NCBI GenBank assembly: GCA_016873895.1
Contig: VGVV01000003.1
Location: forward strand, 347,976-411,975
From: Ignavibacteria bacterium
GTDB taxonomy: Bacteria; Bacteroidota; Ignavibacteria; Kapaibacteriales; Kapaibacteriaceae
Direction: 5' to 3'
DNA length: 64,000 bases
Shown: positions 9,846 through 20,966 of the stretch, piece after piece
Layout: each line of letters starts with the position of its first letter
Position numbering within the stretch: position 1 is the stretch's first letter
Notes under the pieces: generated by a model
The model's database searches: none
What the model saw: only the letters and a program-made list of their open reading frames with translations
Told to the model about the DNA's origin: nothing
Program-made: the position numbers and the translations under genes

Positions 9846-10904
9846 TTACATTGATGATGATGAATTTCTCATTGAAGGTCTGGTATCGGCCGTTTCTGAA
9901 AGCCAACAAATAAAGCCCCCTAACAGTACTAGCCCGTAGTTGACTATCCACGAGATCATACCGAACACAAATCCCTGCACGGGAGTTGCACCACAGACCG
10001 CTACCAGCGAGGCTTGTGCGATGATCTGGTAGATGCCAAGGGCCCCAGGAGTTGGAGCAAGAGTAACGCCCAGTCCAATAACGACAAGTATGATTGAGGC
10101 TTGCCCGATTGTAACACCAGCCGCGGATGGATAGGGCATTGCTTTGATAATAAAGAACGACACAAAACAGTATGTGGCCCAGACTAACACCGTCTCGATG
10201 AACAGTCGAATGTACAATCGGGGCTTTTTGATAACCCTCAGTCCATCGGCGATTTTTGTAATGATGCGAGAAAGTGCATCCCCGATACGCTTATGCAAGC
10301 GACCAACGACACGCTCCGAAAACACTTGTCCAAGGCGTGTAAACACGAGCATGCCAACAAATGCAAGTAGCCCTACAAGTGCAAATGATAAATTTGAAAG
10401 AATTGCCTGGGTTTCGATTGGAGCGCTGTCTGCTGACGTCGAGCCATAGTAGGCAAATATCCTTGCCAAGGTATCACCGGAGGTGGTCATTACAAGTATG
10501 AGCGCCATCATGATTGATACGACGTCCAGAATACGCTCGATCAGGATTGCCCCAATTGCCTCTTCGGTAGGAATTCCCTCTCGTTTGGCGAATACAACCG
10601 GACGTACCACTTCACCTGCACGCGGCAATATCGTGTTGAATGCATAACCTATCATCACGGCATTAAAGGAGGCCATGAAGCTAAGATGCGGATGCAACGG
10701 ACGAAGTATTGTTCTGTAGCGCTCTGCTCTGGTGATATGAGACATCATGCTAATTGCCAAGGCTAGCATGACGAAGCTTACATCGAGATTGGTAAAATCA
10801 CCAGCAATCAGCACCCATTCACCTGGCTTGATACTGCCTGTGATATACCAGATTGCCAAGGCAACCACTACAATCGACACACCAACTGAGATAGCCTTCT
10901 TCAT
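9846..10904 (-). CDS. lysylphosphatidylglycerol synthase TM-region / YbhN-like flippase-family membrane protein
   Basis: The ATG at 10904 overlaps the uvrA stop (TGATGA), indicating translational coupling. The 352-residue product has about eight hydrophobic segments and the conserved features of the UPF0104/LPG_synthase_TM family: R.ER.R near residue 60, GYAFNTILPRAGEVVRP, ER.LD (IERILDVVS), and the late P.PGALGIYQ motif. Members are predicted flippases or glycolipid-related membrane proteins; the substrate here is unknown. The C-terminus is an unusual short serine run. Identification as the family is firm, function is not. Confidence 0.82.
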   Translation of the reverse strand: MKKAISVGVSIVVVALAIWYITGSIKPGEWVLIAGDFTNLDVSFVMLALAISMMSHITRAERYRTILRPLHPHLSFMASFNAVMIGYAFNTILPRAGEVVRPVVFAKREGIPTEEAIGAILIERILDVVSIMMALILVMTTSGDTLARIFAYYGSTSADSAPIETQAILSNLSFALVGLLAFVGMLVFTRLGQVFSERVVGRLHKRIGDALSRIITKIADGLRVIKKPRLYIRLFIETVLVWATYCFVSFFIIKAMPYPSAAGVTIGQASIILVVIGLGVTLAPTPGALGIYQIIAQASLVAVCGATPVQGFVFGMISWIVNYGLVLLGGFICWLSETADTRPSMRNSSSSM

Positions 10905-13783
10905 CAGACATGCCTCTTGTAGAAACTTCGCAGCGCGTCCGCCGTGTGCGACTTTGCGGTGCGCGTTACACCCTTTGGTGTGCCTGCGGCAACTATTCTG
11001 CCACCATCCTCCCCTGCATTCGGTCCGACGTCGATGATCCAATCTGCTGAGGCAATGACGTGCATATTGTGTTCAATAACAATAATCGTATGACCATAGT
11101 CCACCAGCCTATCAAACGCCTTCAGCAACGCGTCTACGTCACTCACATGCAGGCCCGTTGTGGGCTCGTCAAAAATGAACAGCATGCCTTCACCAGAGCG
11201 CTCGTCGAGATGCCCCGCTAGTTTTACGCGTTGCGCCTCGCCCCCACTGAGGTGGGTTGAGGGCTGCCCAATTCGGAGATAGCCGAGACCAACCTGACGC
11301 AAGATGTTCAGTTTGTTTACGATGCGTGGATAATCACGAAAGTGCTCAACACCCTCATCAATGGTCATGTTCAGAACATCAATGATCGACTTGCCGTTGT
11401 AGAGAATAGCATGTGCGTCACGTTTGTATCTCGACCCATTGCATGACTCACATGGCAGCTCGATGTCGGGAAGAAACTGCATTTCAATGGACACTGTACC
11501 AGCCCCTTCGCACATCTCACAACGACCTCCGGCAACGTTAAACGAGAAATGCCCTGCCTTCCATCCCAACTGCTTCGCGCTCTGTGTAGAGGCAAAGACA
11601 TCGCGAATCAAATCGAAGACCTTGATGTACGTTGTGGGAGTAGAGCGGGTTGATCGTCCGATCGGACTCTGATCAATCATCTCGATGCCAGTGATATTCT
11701 CCAAACCATCGATTCGATCTACATGGCCTGTTTCGCCGCTGTATGCGCCAAACATGCGTTGTATGTTGCCGTAGATCACATCGTGCACGAGCGAACTCTT
11801 ACCCGATCCCGATACACCGGTGATAACGGTCATGGTGCCAAGAGGAATGGTGACGTTGTCTCCCTTCAAATTGTGATGAATGGGGCGATGCACAACGATC
11901 TTCTTACCATTTCCCTTACGAGGCGTAAACTTAAACGCAATTGCCCGCTTGCCTTGGAGATATTCGGCCGTTAGAGAAGAGCCCTGCTGCTCCATTTCGG
12001 TAAAGGTGCCCGTAAACACAACCTCTCCACCATGCTCGCCTGCTCGTGGGCCGATGTCTATCACGTAGTCGGACGTCCTCATAACGTCCATATCGTGCTC
12101 TACGACAACAACGGTGTTGCCGAGTCCACGAAGTTTACGCAAGACTGATAGCAATCTGTCGGTATCCCTCGGATGCAGTCCAATGCTCGGCTCATCAAGA
12201 ACATACAGTGTTCCGACCAGGGCAGACCCCAGTGAAGATGCCAGATTGATACGCTGCGATTCGCCACCCGAAAGTGTGTGCGACAATCGATCGAGTGTAA
12301 GGTACTCGAGTCCGATTTCACACAACAGGCTTAGCCTACGCTGAATCTCGAGCAGAACTTGTCCAACTATCGATTCCTCGTACGGAGTAAGTTGTAACCT
12401 ATGAAAGTGTTCTCGTGCCTCGGCTAACGTCATTCGAACCACATCAGCGATTGCTAGACCACCAACAAAAACTTGGCGTGCAGCCATTCGCAGTCGAGAG
12501 CCTTCACACTTCTGACACGTCGTATAGCCACGATACCGACTCAGCATAACGCGATAATGTGTTTTATAACTTTTTTCCTCGAGCATGTGGAAGAAGCCTT
12601 CAACACCGACGTACGAGCCTACACCTTTCATCACCATTGCTACCTGGTCCGAGGAAAGGTCCATGAATGGCGCATCAAGCGGAATATCGTAGGACTTAGC
12701 CTCGCCCACAAGATGTTTGAGGTGAATGCCAAACGTCTCTCCACGAAATGGATGGATTGCGCCTCTGCGAATGGACAGCCCCTTATCAGGAACGACAAGG
12801 TTCATGTCTGTGCCGACACTGCGCCCAAATCCCTGGCATGTAGGACAAGCCCCAAACGGTGAATTGAATGAGAACAGGCGCGGTTCTGGCTCTACATAAA
12901 CAGTTTGCGATGTAGCGCTCTCAAATCGAGAGGAATACACAAGGTCTCTGCCTGTTGTCATGTTGCGCAGTACGATGCGTCCTCCCCCACTTGCAAACGC
13001 CTGCTCCAGCGAGTCTGTTAGCCTTGCAACAGACTCAGCATCGGTGCGCACAACTAGGCGGTCAACAACCACATATACCGTCGTAGACTCTTCTGGTAAG
13101 GATGTTACATCATCTATACTGTGCAACTCTGTGCCCTGGCCAAATACAACTCGCGAAAATCCTTTTGCTCGCAGGCCGTCGCGCACCATGTCAACAGAGG
13201 CATGATCATCAGGTAAAGCAAACATGAGAAGCAGTTTAGCGTCTTGATGCTTGGCTGTTAAGTCAGTTGCAACGCTTTCTGGAGTATCCTTGCGCACCAC
13301 CTCACCAGTATCTTTGTCGATTACAATTCCAATTCTGCCATAGAGCAATCGGAGGTAATCGTACACCTCTGTTGTCGTGCCAACTGTAGACCGAGGATTC
13401 TTCGTAAACGTCTGCTGCTGTATCGCTACAGCGGGCGGCAAACCAGAGATACTGTCTACATCGGGTTTTGCCATCCTGTCGAGAAACTGTCGTGCATAGG
13501 CACTCAATGACTCAACAAACCTGCGTTGCCCCTCGGCATAGAGCGTATCGAATGCCAACGAAGATTTGCCAGAACCTGACGGACCAGTAACTACAGTGAG
13601 TGCATTTCTTGGTATCTCTACACTAACATTTTTGAGATTGTTTGCTCGTGCGCCCTTGATGGAGATTACCTTGCTGGTAGTCTCTCGCTTTAGTTGTTCG
13701 GCTTCTATAGGACGTTTTTTGGGCACAGGGGGCTCGTAGGCGCAGTTGAGTAAGGCTAGAACAATAAAAATACGGGAATCCAC
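10904..13783 (-). CDS. uvrA: excinuclease ABC subunit A
   Basis: UvrA is the damage-sensing ATPase of nucleotide excision repair. Visible are two ABC ATPase halves: Walker [10 protein letters not shown] near the N-terminus and GVSGSGKSS near residue 655, signatures LSGGESQR and LSGGEAQR, Walker [13 protein letters not shown] and [11 protein letters not shown], plus zinc-finger cysteines ([24 protein letters not shown]...CESCNGSR). No ATG fits the N-terminus; GTG at 13783 gives 959 aa, and GTG at 13726 ([11 protein letters not shown]) gives 940 aa, the length of E. coli UvrA. The start is therefore uncertain. It heads a minus-strand run and is divergent from rpmB. Confidence 0.95.
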   Translation of the reverse strand: MDSRIFIVLALLNCAYEPPVPKKRPIEAEQLKRETTSKVISIKGARANNLKNVSVEIPRNALTVVTGPSGSGKSSLAFDTLYAEGQRRFVESLSAYARQFLDRMAKPDVDSISGLPPAVAIQQQTFTKNPRSTVGTTTEVYDYLRLLYGRIGIVIDKDTGEVVRKDTPESVATDLTAKHQDAKLLLMFALPDDHASVDMVRDGLRAKGFSRVVFGQGTELHSIDDVTSLPEESTTVYVVVDRLVVRTDAESVARLTDSLEQAFASGGGRIVLRNMTTGRDLVYSSRFESATSQTVYVEPEPRLFSFNSPFGACPTCQGFGRSVGTDMNLVVPDKGLSIRRGAIHPFRGETFGIHLKHLVGEAKSYDIPLDAPFMDLSSDQVAMVMKGVGSYVGVEGFFHMLEEKSYKTHYRVMLSRYRGYTTCQKCEGSRLRMAARQVFVGGLAIADVVRMTLAEAREHFHRLQLTPYEESIVGQVLLEIQRRLSLLCEIGLEYLTLDRLSHTLSGGESQRINLASSLGSALVGTLYVLDEPSIGLHPRDTDRLLSVLRKLRGLGNTVVVVEHDMDVMRTSDYVIDIGPRAGEHGGEVVFTGTFTEMEQQGSSLTAEYLQGKRAIAFKFTPRKGNGKKIVVHRPIHHNLKGDNVTIPLGTMTVITGVSGSGKSSLVHDVIYGNIQRMFGAYSGETGHVDRIDGLENITGIEMIDQSPIGRSTRSTPTTYIKVFDLIRDVFASTQSAKQLGWKAGHFSFNVAGGRCEMCEGAGTVSIEMQFLPDIELPCESCNGSRYKRDAHAILYNGKSIIDVLNMTIDEGVEHFRDYPRIVNKLNILRQVGLGYLRIGQPSTHLSGGEAQRVKLAGHLDERSGEGMLFIFDEPTTGLHVSDVDALLKAFDRLVDYGHTIIVIEHNMHVIASADWIIDVGPNAGEDGGRIVAAGTPKGVTRTAKSHTADALRSFYKRHV

Positions 13784-13812
13784 CCCATTTTGCCCTATTC
13801 ATGGCACGGTGC

Positions 13813-13843
13813 TTGCTTGTGTTTGAATAAGTCTGTAATTTTG
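13813..13843 (+). promoter_or_regulatory. Bacteroidetes-type housekeeping promoter of rpmB
   Basis: TTG at 13813-13815, a 20-bp spacer and TAATTTTG at 13836-13843 match the known Bacteroidetes sigma-A consensus (TTG, 19-21 bp, TAnnTTTG). It lies 40 bp upstream of the rpmB ATG. This is a pattern match only. Confidence 0.55.
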
Positions 13844-13883
13844 TCGTCTTGCTTAACAATAATGTCAGGAATGGAGTCCAACC

Positions 13884-14105
13884 ATGGCTCGTCGATGTGA
13901 ACTCACGGGTGTAGGTGTAATGTACGGCAACAACGTGTCGCACGCGAACAATAAGACGCGCCGTCGCTTTTTGCCAAACATTCAAAAGAAGCGTATCTGG
14001 GTACCAGAAGAAGGTCGTTGGGTAACTGTTAAGGTTACTGCGAGCGCACTCAAGACGCTAGACAAGATTGGCTACACAGCCATGAAAAAGCGCACTGCTA
14101 AGTAA
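13884..14105 (+). CDS. rpmB: 50S ribosomal protein L28
   Basis: A 73-residue basic protein beginning MARRCELTG and containing NNVSHANNKTRRRFLPN and the R.W V.VKVTASALKTLDKIG pattern, all standard for bacterial L28 of the large ribosomal subunit. Its ATG follows GGAG with 7-nt spacing. It is a single-gene unit with its own predicted promoter (13813-13843) and terminator (14128-14153), divergent from uvrA. Confidence 0.97.
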   Translation: MARRCELTGVGVMYGNNVSHANNKTRRRFLPNIQKKRIWVPEEGRWVTVKVTASALKTLDKIGYTAMKKRTAK

Positions 14106-14127
14106 GCAGTTGCTCAAAAACTCGTGA

Positions 14128-14153
14128 GAAAGGTCGCATAGCGGCCTTTTTTC
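14128..14153 (+). terminator. Rho-independent terminator of rpmB
   Basis: Stem AAGGTCGC / GCGGCCTT with loop ATA, followed by a T-run (TTTTTTC in the second arm region). It begins 22 bp after the rpmB stop. Confidence 0.85.
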
Positions 14154-14199
14154 GTTAATATTCAGTCATATCTGTTCGACTCGTTCGTCTACAAACGGG

Positions 14200-15804
14200 A
14201 TGACTCCACACCCCATGCCGTACATCCGCTTTTTGCGCATCACCATCCTCTTCATTGCAAGTGGTTTGGGTGCACAGTCGATGTTCTCACAGCAGCAAGA
14301 CAGTTCCACAAATGCTCGCAAGGCGAAAGAGTATTTCATATCTGGAACAACATTGCAAATCCAAGGTAATCGTCATGCCGAGGCGATACTGGAGTTTCAA
14401 CAGTCGTTGCGATACGACAGTAGCGTGGTAACTCTCACAGCAATGGCACGAAGCTATCGTGAAATCAACAAGTTAGATCTGGCGTTTGAGACTGTTCAGC
14501 GTGCTCTCCAAGTAGATCAGTCCTCAAGAGATGCATGGGAGCTGTTGGCAGAGATCGAGATATTACGCGGTCGCTACGACGAAGGCTTGGCAGCCTATGA
14601 GCGCATCTTGGAGTTGCAACCAACGAAACGCCAGCTCTACACTCTAGCACGGCTCTACGAACCACGCAACGCACAGCGTGCCATCGAGATTTTTGAGCGC
14701 ATCGTGGCTACATCACCAGACGTTGCGATGTACATGCGTCTGTCTAGTCTGTATGAACGCGTCAAGAACACAAAAGAACGTACACGTGTCCTGGAGTCAG
14801 CGGCTAAACTTGCACCAAAGGACCCTCAGATTGCTGCCGAACAAACTGAACTCTATGTTGAGCAGGCAAGATTTGACGATCTGCGCAGCTTGCTCACCAC
14901 GTGGAATTACGGGCTGGCAAATACCGAAGCAGTAACCGATGTGTGGCTTGTGTCACTCTCACGCATTCTTGAAGACTCGCTGATTACTGGATTGTATGCA
15001 TCTGAAGTTTCTTCGGTGGTAGATCTTGCAACGTCTGTGATTCCTTCGGCATGGCCAGTTATGGCAATGGCGGGAACGATTAGCATGAGTCTGCAGGATA
15101 CAACTCGAGCAGCCACCTGCTTTACTCTCGTAGCCTCAAACGATCAGGTGATTCCCGAGGGCTTTCTCGAGGTAGGACGCATCTATGCAGTCAATGGGAT
15201 GCAAGACCACGCGCTTGGTTATCTGTCAAGAGGACGTCTCAAGTATCCAAACGATGTCCGTTTTCCGATCATCATGAGCTCGATGTATACCGACCTCGGA
15301 AACGACAGGCAAGCAATCATCGAGCTTGAAACAGCATCGATCATGGATTCCAGTGTCGTTGATGTGTGGGTCCAGCTTGGCATGCTCTACGACAGAAGTA
15401 AACGAATTCAGGAGTCTGACCAAGCCTACGAGCGTGCATTGCAACTTGACTCAGGCAATGCGCTAGCCAACAACAACTATGCCTACTCACTTTCACTTCG
15501 TCGCATAGATCTTGATCGTGCTCAATCAATGGCTGCGAAGGCTGTCAGGGCTGATGAAACGAACGCTGCCTTCCTGGATACCTATGCATGGATACTCTAC
15601 CAGCGGGAGGAGTTCAGCTTTGCAAAGAATTACATTACTCTTGCAATTCGATATGGTGGCAACGCCACGCATTTTGAACATTATGGTGTAATCCTCAAAG
15701 CACTTGGCGAACGCAAGGAAGCGATAAAAGCGTTTGAACAATCCTTAGAGCTAGACCCCGATAGAGAATGGGTCCGCGAAGAACTTGAATCTCTGACGAA
15801 ATAA
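14200..15804 (+). CDS. exported TPR-repeat protein
   Basis: A 534-residue protein with an N-terminal hydrophobic signal (FLRITILFIASGLGAQS) and then about a dozen degenerate tetratricopeptide repeats, for example A.EYFISGTTLQIQGNRHAEAILEFQQSL near residue 45 and ALANNNYAYSLSLR near 420. The last repeats resemble those of Bacteroidetes outer-membrane assembly scaffolds, but no enzymatic domain is visible. Two ATGs are possible (14200 and 14215). Predicted periplasmic or outer-membrane associated scaffold; the partner is unknown. Confidence 0.75.
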   Translation: MTPHPMPYIRFLRITILFIASGLGAQSMFSQQQDSSTNARKAKEYFISGTTLQIQGNRHAEAILEFQQSLRYDSSVVTLTAMARSYREINKLDLAFETVQRALQVDQSSRDAWELLAEIEILRGRYDEGLAAYERILELQPTKRQLYTLARLYEPRNAQRAIEIFERIVATSPDVAMYMRLSSLYERVKNTKERTRVLESAAKLAPKDPQIAAEQTELYVEQARFDDLRSLLTTWNYGLANTEAVTDVWLVSLSRILEDSLITGLYASEVSSVVDLATSVIPSAWPVMAMAGTISMSLQDTTRAATCFTLVASNDQVIPEGFLEVGRIYAVNGMQDHALGYLSRGRLKYPNDVRFPIIMSSMYTDLGNDRQAIIELETASIMDSSVVDVWVQLGMLYDRSKRIQESDQAYERALQLDSGNALANNNYAYSLSLRRIDLDRAQSMAAKAVRADETNAAFLDTYAWILYQREEFSFAKNYITLAIRYGGNATHFEHYGVILKALGERKEAIKAFEQSLELDPDREWVREELESLTK

Positions 15805-15826
15805 TATCATTCGATCTGGTATCATC

Positions 15827-16027
15827 ATGAATAAGCCAACAAGCACAAACCCTACAGACTATGAAGTTCTCATCCGCCGTCGCGGTGAGACAGACTATGC
15901 CTCGTACTGTCCGCAACTCGCACACATGATCAAGGGGCAGGCACACGAAGAAGTAGAAGATGCGATGAAGGCCTACGTTCTAGCCTATATCGCTTCGCTA
16001 CCACAGGTTGACGTCTCCTCGAACTAG
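15827..16027 (+). CDS. small HicB-like protein
   Basis: A 66-residue protein with the pattern YEVLIRRRGETDYASYCPQL...GQAHEEVEDAMKAYVLAYIASL, which follows the HicB-type partial RNase-H fold (Y.v....e.G.y.a.cPql.g....g.t.eEa..n...Ai..yi..l). HicB proteins are usually antitoxins of HicA, but there is no HicA gene nearby and no C-terminal DNA-binding domain, so it may be a stand-alone member. It lies 22 bp after the TPR gene and 15 bp before a membrane-protein gene. Confidence 0.5.
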   Translation: MNKPTSTNPTDYEVLIRRRGETDYASYCPQLAHMIKGQAHEEVEDAMKAYVLAYIASLPQVDVSSN

Positions 16028-16042
16028 ATTGAGTCGCTTTCG

Positions 16043-16672
16043 ATGAGTGGACCAACCCAAGAGCAACAGATCCGTTACCTATCGACTCGCCGGTGGGAAA
16101 CGCGTCTGATGATCACGTTGATCATCCTGATCGCTGTTGGCGCTCTCTGGTCTCTGATGCCACTTATTGTGCTGGCAATCACCAACAAGAGCGATCTTCC
16201 AGTCTCCTACAAAACATATAGCACCGGGGCATTTGTCTTCTTTGCAGGACTTAGTCTGTTTGCATCAATCCTGCGCACAAGATTTATGAACGCCCTGCGC
16301 AGAGACTATGTCTTTGTCGACGGTTTTAGTAGGCTGGAGCTCGTTGTCCCCTTTGCCTCTTTCGGCGCTATCTCCGTGGGCCTGCTTAGCCGGTGGATGA
16401 AGCGCATGGGCTTCGGAATTGCCATGCGAACGGCTGTTCCAGGTGTTCTTTCGTGGCTGTTTCTCCTGCCCCTTTCTGCGTTCTCACTGGTAACGAGCGG
16501 AGCCGAGCCTGGACTGGCCCTCATGGCACAACCAATCGTGTTTGTGTTGTGTCTTGCTTCGGCGTACCCATGTGTTCGGCGTGAAGACTGGACGTACATG
16601 CTACCGATGATTATTGCGATGCTGCTGACACTTGATGGAATCATTCTGTCGATTGCATATCCCACCCAATGA
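16043..16672 (+). CDS. multi-pass membrane protein of unknown function
   Basis: A 209-residue protein with about six membrane segments (for example MITLLIL-like at 23-45, FVFFAGLSLFASIL at 70-84 and the last segment before the stop). No catalytic motif is recognised. Its last codons overlap the start of the next gene (ATGATG at 16669), suggesting coupled translation with the CPBP protease. Not identified beyond membrane topology. Confidence 0.6.
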   Translation: MSGPTQEQQIRYLSTRRWETRLMITLIILIAVGALWSLMPLIVLAITNKSDLPVSYKTYSTGAFVFFAGLSLFASILRTRFMNALRRDYVFVDGFSRLELVVPFASFGAISVGLLSRWMKRMGFGIAMRTAVPGVLSWLFLLPLSAFSLVTSGAEPGLALMAQPIVFVLCLASAYPCVRREDWTYMLPMIIAMLLTLDGIILSIAYPTQ

Positions 16673-17628
16673 TGCCGAACACATTAGGCAGATACATGCC
16701 CAACTTCTCCCCCTCCCAGTGGTACATGCGTATCGGACGGTGGCTTGTGTATTGTGCTCCGATGGTTGTGCTCATCATCCTTGTCGCACCGCTGATTACC
16801 GAAACACCCGGCGACGAGTGGAATGATGAAAATCTCATGCTCTCGAACATCAGAGCGATCGTCGCACAATCACTCCTCTACGTGGCATTTGCCGTAGCAA
16901 CGATCATCGAGGCTGCCCGGCTGCCAGGGGGCTCATCAGTTGCAAGTGGACTTCTTACCTCACGACAAACACCGCATCATACAGGCATAGGTGCGCTCGT
17001 TGCCACTGGCATGATAACGATCACAGCACTTGCAACTCTGGCCGCCGGAGCACAGGTCCACATGGTTGAGTTTTCGATTCAGCCAATCTTCCTTATGGGG
17101 CTTATCATAAGCTCTATGGGTGAAGAAGTACTCTTTCGTGGAACAGTCCTGCAGGCACTTCAGCAGCGGTTTGGGACGTATGCGGCCGTTGTGATTACCA
17201 GCGCACTATTCGCATCAGTGCACCTTGGTAATCCGTATGTGGAGCCCCTTGCCATCGCTTCAACGTTCGCAGTGGGATTGCTCTTGGGAATGATGACCGT
17301 GCTGACCTCGTCGCTGTGGATGTCGATGACGTTCCATGTTGTCTGGAACGTCCTATCATCTGCCCTCTTCGGAGAAGTGAGCGGATTGCCGCCCGTTGTT
17401 CAGATCCTCGACATCGACACAACCTCGATACCATTGCCGAGTTGGATGTTTGGCGGTAACTACGGTATTGAATCAGGTGTGATAACACTGGCACTAACTC
17501 TTTTAGCACTTTGGTTCATACCAAAGTATTGCAAGCTCGATCCTTTTACGCGTGCGGCTCGATATCGTATCGATATCTGGCATCCAAAGCATAATGAGCG
17601 TTCAACTTCTGCGTCTACAATGTCATGA
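16669..17628 (+). CDS. CPBP-family intramembrane glutamic metalloprotease
   Basis: A 319-residue polytopic membrane protein carrying the three motifs of the CPBP (CAAX protease/bacteriocin-processing, Abi) family: EExxxR as GEEVLFRG at about 143-150, FxxxH as FASVH at about 182, and HxxxN as HVVWN at about 223. These form the metal-dependent intramembrane active site. The substrate is unknown; in bacteria members act in self-immunity, protein processing or maturation. Its start overlaps the preceding membrane-protein stop and its stop overlaps the start of the next TPR gene, so the three are probably co-translated. Confidence 0.85.
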   Translation: MMPNTLGRYMPNFSPSQWYMRIGRWLVYCAPMVVLIILVAPLITETPGDEWNDENLMLSNIRAIVAQSLLYVAFAVATIIEAARLPGGSSVASGLLTSRQTPHHTGIGALVATGMITITALATLAAGAQVHMVEFSIQPIFLMGLIISSMGEEVLFRGTVLQALQQRFGTYAAVVITSALFASVHLGNPYVEPLAIASTFAVGLLLGMMTVLTSSLWMSMTFHVVWNVLSSALFGEVSGLPPVVQILDIDTTSIPLPSWMFGGNYGIESGVITLALTLLALWFIPKYCKLDPFTRAARYRIDIWHPKHNERSTSASTMS

Positions 17629-18788
17629 AGATGTACATCTCTTTTGCAGCAGCTCTTATCCTGGCTGTTGCCTCAACATCGGCGCAATGGATTGTTATGG
17701 ATCCAACGGCCGACTCATTGATCAAGGCAGGTACGCGCCACGTGTATAACGTGGAGTTTGATGAAGCCCAGCGCATCTTTAACGACGTAACTGCTCGTTA
17801 CCCAAATCAGCCGGCGGGCTTCTTTGTAGATGCAATGATCGACTGGTGGCGCCTAACGATTGGTCAACGCTCCCCTGCTATCGAAGCTTCATTCCTTACA
17901 AAAATTGATCGCGTTATCGCGGTCTGCGATAGACAGCTTCATGAGACGCCGAAGGATATCTTGGCGTTGTTTTTCAAAGGGGGCGCACTGGGCTATCGTG
18001 GACGTTTTCACGCCACAAAACAAAACATGTTTAGTGCCGCCGAAGACGGCCGAACTGCGTTGAGCATCCTGCAAGACTGCCAGCGTCTAGCGCCCACAAA
18101 TCACGATATCCTGCTTGGGACTGGACTCTACAACTATTGGGCTGCAGTTCTACCAGAACAATACCCTGCGCTAAAACCCGTGATGGTGTTTCTGCCCCGC
18201 GGTGACAAAACAATTGGACTAGCGCAGTTAAAGTCGGCGGGAAGATTGGCACGCTATGCATCTGTCGAGGCCAAGGTTGTGCTGCTCGATGCTTACATGT
18301 ACTTCGAGAAAAACTACCTCGAAGCCCTCGACTTTGCCATCGAACTGCGAAACACATATCCGGGTAATCCGAAGTTTCATATCGAGTATGCACGGAGCTT
18401 AACATACCTTTGGCGAGTGGAAGATGCCTACAAATCGTGGGACGAAATTCTTGACTGCAACTATCGGGGCAAAGCGGGCTACATGAACCGATACATTGTT
18501 CGTGAGGCACTCTATAACATGGGAAGCCTGCTGTTTCACCAGAACAAAGAGATTCCTACGGCGATTGCCTACCTCGATCGGTGCGTCAAAGAAAGCAAAG
18601 TCATTGATAAGCAAAAGATCAGTTGGCAGTACCCGTGGGCATTAGTGCGCCTCGGGCAGGTACATGACATGCAGGGTAAGCGCCAGGAAGCTATTGCGTT
18701 TTATAAACAAGTGTTAGCAATAGACAACTCCTCGACAAAGTCGTACGAAGCAGCCACAAAGTACCTCGCCTCGCCCTACAAGCGCTGA
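17625..18788 (+). CDS. exported TPR-like protein
   Basis: A 387-residue protein with signal peptide MKMYISFAAALILAVASTSAQ. The body has helical repeats: FDEAQRIFNDVTARYPNQPAGFFV near residue 45, a central GxxxxxRG.F...K (GALGYRGRFHATKQN), and a C-terminal classical TPR RLGQVHDMQGKRQEAIAFYKQVL. The order resembles Bacteroidota tetratricopeptide proteins of unknown function. It overlaps the CPBP gene by 4 bp (ATGA) and is followed after 21 bp by methylmalonyl-CoA mutase. Confidence 0.7.
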   Translation: MKMYISFAAALILAVASTSAQWIVMDPTADSLIKAGTRHVYNVEFDEAQRIFNDVTARYPNQPAGFFVDAMIDWWRLTIGQRSPAIEASFLTKIDRVIAVCDRQLHETPKDILALFFKGGALGYRGRFHATKQNMFSAAEDGRTALSILQDCQRLAPTNHDILLGTGLYNYWAAVLPEQYPALKPVMVFLPRGDKTIGLAQLKSAGRLARYASVEAKVVLLDAYMYFEKNYLEALDFAIELRNTYPGNPKFHIEYARSLTYLWRVEDAYKSWDEILDCNYRGKAGYMNRYIVREALYNMGSLLFHQNKEIPTAIAYLDRCVKESKVIDKQKISWQYPWALVRLGQVHDMQGKRQEAIAFYKQVLAIDNSSTKSYEAATKYLASPYKR

Positions 18789-18809
18789 GTTCCCCGTATC
18801 TTTGCAGCT

Positions 18810-20951
18810 ATGAAGCAGAACGTATCTGTCTGGGAAGAGCTCGCAACGCAAGAGTTGCGCGGTAAGCCCCTTGAAGCTCTCACACGCACATCTGCAGAGG
18901 GTATTCCTGTAAAACCCCTGTACACAGAAGCAGATCTTGAGTCGCTCGAGTGGCAGCATACGTTGCCGGGCGTGTTTCCGTTTACGCGCGGACCCTATGC
19001 CACAATGTATACCAACAGACCGTGGACTATACGTCAGTATGCAGGGTTCTCTACCGCTGAAGAATCGAATGCCTTCTATCGCAAGGCCCTCGCTGGCGGT
19101 CAAAGAGGTCTGTCGGTAGCATTTGACTTAGCAACGCACCGCGGCTACGATAGCGATCACCCACGCGTTGTGGGCGATGTTGGCAAGGCCGGAGTTGCCA
19201 TCGATTCTGTTGAGGATATGAAAATCCTTTTCGATGGTATTCCGCTTCAGGAGATGAGTGTATCGATGACGATGAACGGAGCTGTGCTGCCAATCCTTGC
19301 CATGTTCATCGTTGCCGGTGAAGAGCAAGGGGCTAGTCAGGCCCAACTCAGCGGAACCATCCAAAACGACATTCTCAAAGAGTTTATGGTCCGCAATACC
19401 TACATCTACCCTCCCGAGGCGTCGATGCGGATTGTGGCCGACATCATCGAGTACACAAGCAAGCACATGCCGCGCTTTAACTCGATCTCCATCTCGGGCT
19501 ATCACATGCACGAGGCCGGAGCAACGGCTGTGCAGGAACTTGCCTATACGATTGCAGACGGACTCGAATACGTGCGCACGGCCATCGCCAAAGGCATGCC
19601 GGTAGACGCATTTGCGCCACGTTTGTCCTTCTTCTTCGGCATCGGCATGAACTTCTTCATGGAGATCGCAAAGCTGCGCGCAGCCCGCGTTTTGTGGTCA
19701 ACAGCGATGCAGCAGTTTGAACCATCGAAGAAAGAATCTCTCCTGCTCCGCACACACTGTCAGACGTCTGGCTGGTCGCTTACGGCGCAGGGCCCATACA
19801 ACAACGTAGTACGAACAACCATCGAAGCTCTCGCTGCCGTCTTAGGTGGCACGCAGTCCCTGCATACCAATTCCTTTGATGAAGCACTTGGGTTGCCAAC
19901 ACAGCAGTCATCACGCATTGCACGAAACACGCAGCTCATCATCGCCGAGGAGTCACACGTTACGGAAGTTGCCGATCCGATGGGCGGCTCATACTACGTG
20001 GAGTACTTGACTGATGCACTCGTGAAAGAGGCATCGAAGATCATCGCAGAAGTTGAATCATACGGCGGTATGACGAAGGCGATTACTGCTGGCATTCCAA
20101 AGATGCGCATCGAAGAGTCTGCCGTAAAGCGTCAGGCCCGCATTGATCGGGGAGCAGAAGTCATCGTCGGCGTGAACAAGTATCAACTAGCCGATGAACC
20201 CGACATTGACGTGCTCGACATCGACAACACGGCTGTGCGCAATGCGCAGATAGAACGTCTTGCACGTATCCGTGCAGCGCGCAATGCGGCAGACGTACAG
20301 ACGTGTCTTGACGCACTTCGCACGGCTGCAAATAATAACGACGGTAATCTTCTCGAGCTCTCTGTGAACGCCGCGCGCGCTCGTGCAACCGTTGGTGAGA
20401 TCTCTGAGGCACTGTCTGATGTCTATACACGATACGAGGCACAAACCGTGGCTATAGAAGGAGTCTATGGGGCGCAGTATGCGCACGATCCGGAGTATGC
20501 TGCAGTTCGCAGCGAAGTTGACGACTTTGAACGCGAGTTCGGGCGGCGTCCGCGAATCCTCATTGCTAAGCTGGGTCAGGACGGACACGACCGCGGAGCA
20601 AAGGTTATCGCAACGTCATTTGCCGACATTGGATTTGATGTAGACATAGGCCCCATGTTCGCCACACCAGGAGAAGCGGCACGTCAGGCAGCAGATAACG
20701 ACGTGCATGTTGTTGGTGTGTCGAGTCAGGCAGCTGGCCACAAGACCCTTATCCCTCAGCTTATCGCAGCCCTTGCTAAGGAAGACGCCCAGGACATCAT
20801 TGTGATCGCAGGAGGTGTGATCCCACCAAAGGACTACGACATGCTCTACGACGCAGGCGTCGAGGCCATCTTTGGTCCAGGAACACACATCCTGCATGCA
20901 GCGCGCGACGTCGTGCGCGCCATCGCTGAACAGCTTCGCAAGCAGGCCTAG
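18810..20951 (+). CDS. scpA: methylmalonyl-CoA mutase, homodimeric/large-subunit type
   Basis: A 713-residue adenosylcobalamin enzyme interconverting succinyl-CoA and methylmalonyl-CoA. The N-terminal TIM-barrel carries [21 protein letters not shown] and TMNGAVLP, and the C-terminal B12 domain (about 580-710) carries the cobalt-binding DGHDRG motif near residue 592, then GVSSQAAGH and IAGGVIPP. Length and the lack of a preceding small-subunit gene fit the ScpA/Sbm type, but a small subunit encoded elsewhere cannot be excluded. No MeaB chaperone gene is adjacent. With sucC at the window edge and the 2-oxoglutarate dehydrogenase downstream, it belongs to succinyl-CoA metabolism. Confidence 0.95.
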   Translation: MKQNVSVWEELATQELRGKPLEALTRTSAEGIPVKPLYTEADLESLEWQHTLPGVFPFTRGPYATMYTNRPWTIRQYAGFSTAEESNAFYRKALAGGQRGLSVAFDLATHRGYDSDHPRVVGDVGKAGVAIDSVEDMKILFDGIPLQEMSVSMTMNGAVLPILAMFIVAGEEQGASQAQLSGTIQNDILKEFMVRNTYIYPPEASMRIVADIIEYTSKHMPRFNSISISGYHMHEAGATAVQELAYTIADGLEYVRTAIAKGMPVDAFAPRLSFFFGIGMNFFMEIAKLRAARVLWSTAMQQFEPSKKESLLLRTHCQTSGWSLTAQGPYNNVVRTTIEALAAVLGGTQSLHTNSFDEALGLPTQQSSRIARNTQLIIAEESHVTEVADPMGGSYYVEYLTDALVKEASKIIAEVESYGGMTKAITAGIPKMRIEESAVKRQARIDRGAEVIVGVNKYQLADEPDIDVLDIDNTAVRNAQIERLARIRAARNAADVQTCLDALRTAANNNDGNLLELSVNAARARATVGEISEALSDVYTRYEAQTVAIEGVYGAQYAHDPEYAAVRSEVDDFEREFGRRPRILIAKLGQDGHDRGAKVIATSFADIGFDVDIGPMFATPGEAARQAADNDVHVVGVSSQAAGHKTLIPQLIAALAKEDAQDIIVIAGGVIPPKDYDMLYDAGVEAIFGPGTHILHAARDVVRAIAEQLRKQA

Positions 20952-20966
20952 GCAAGGGGCTCACAC

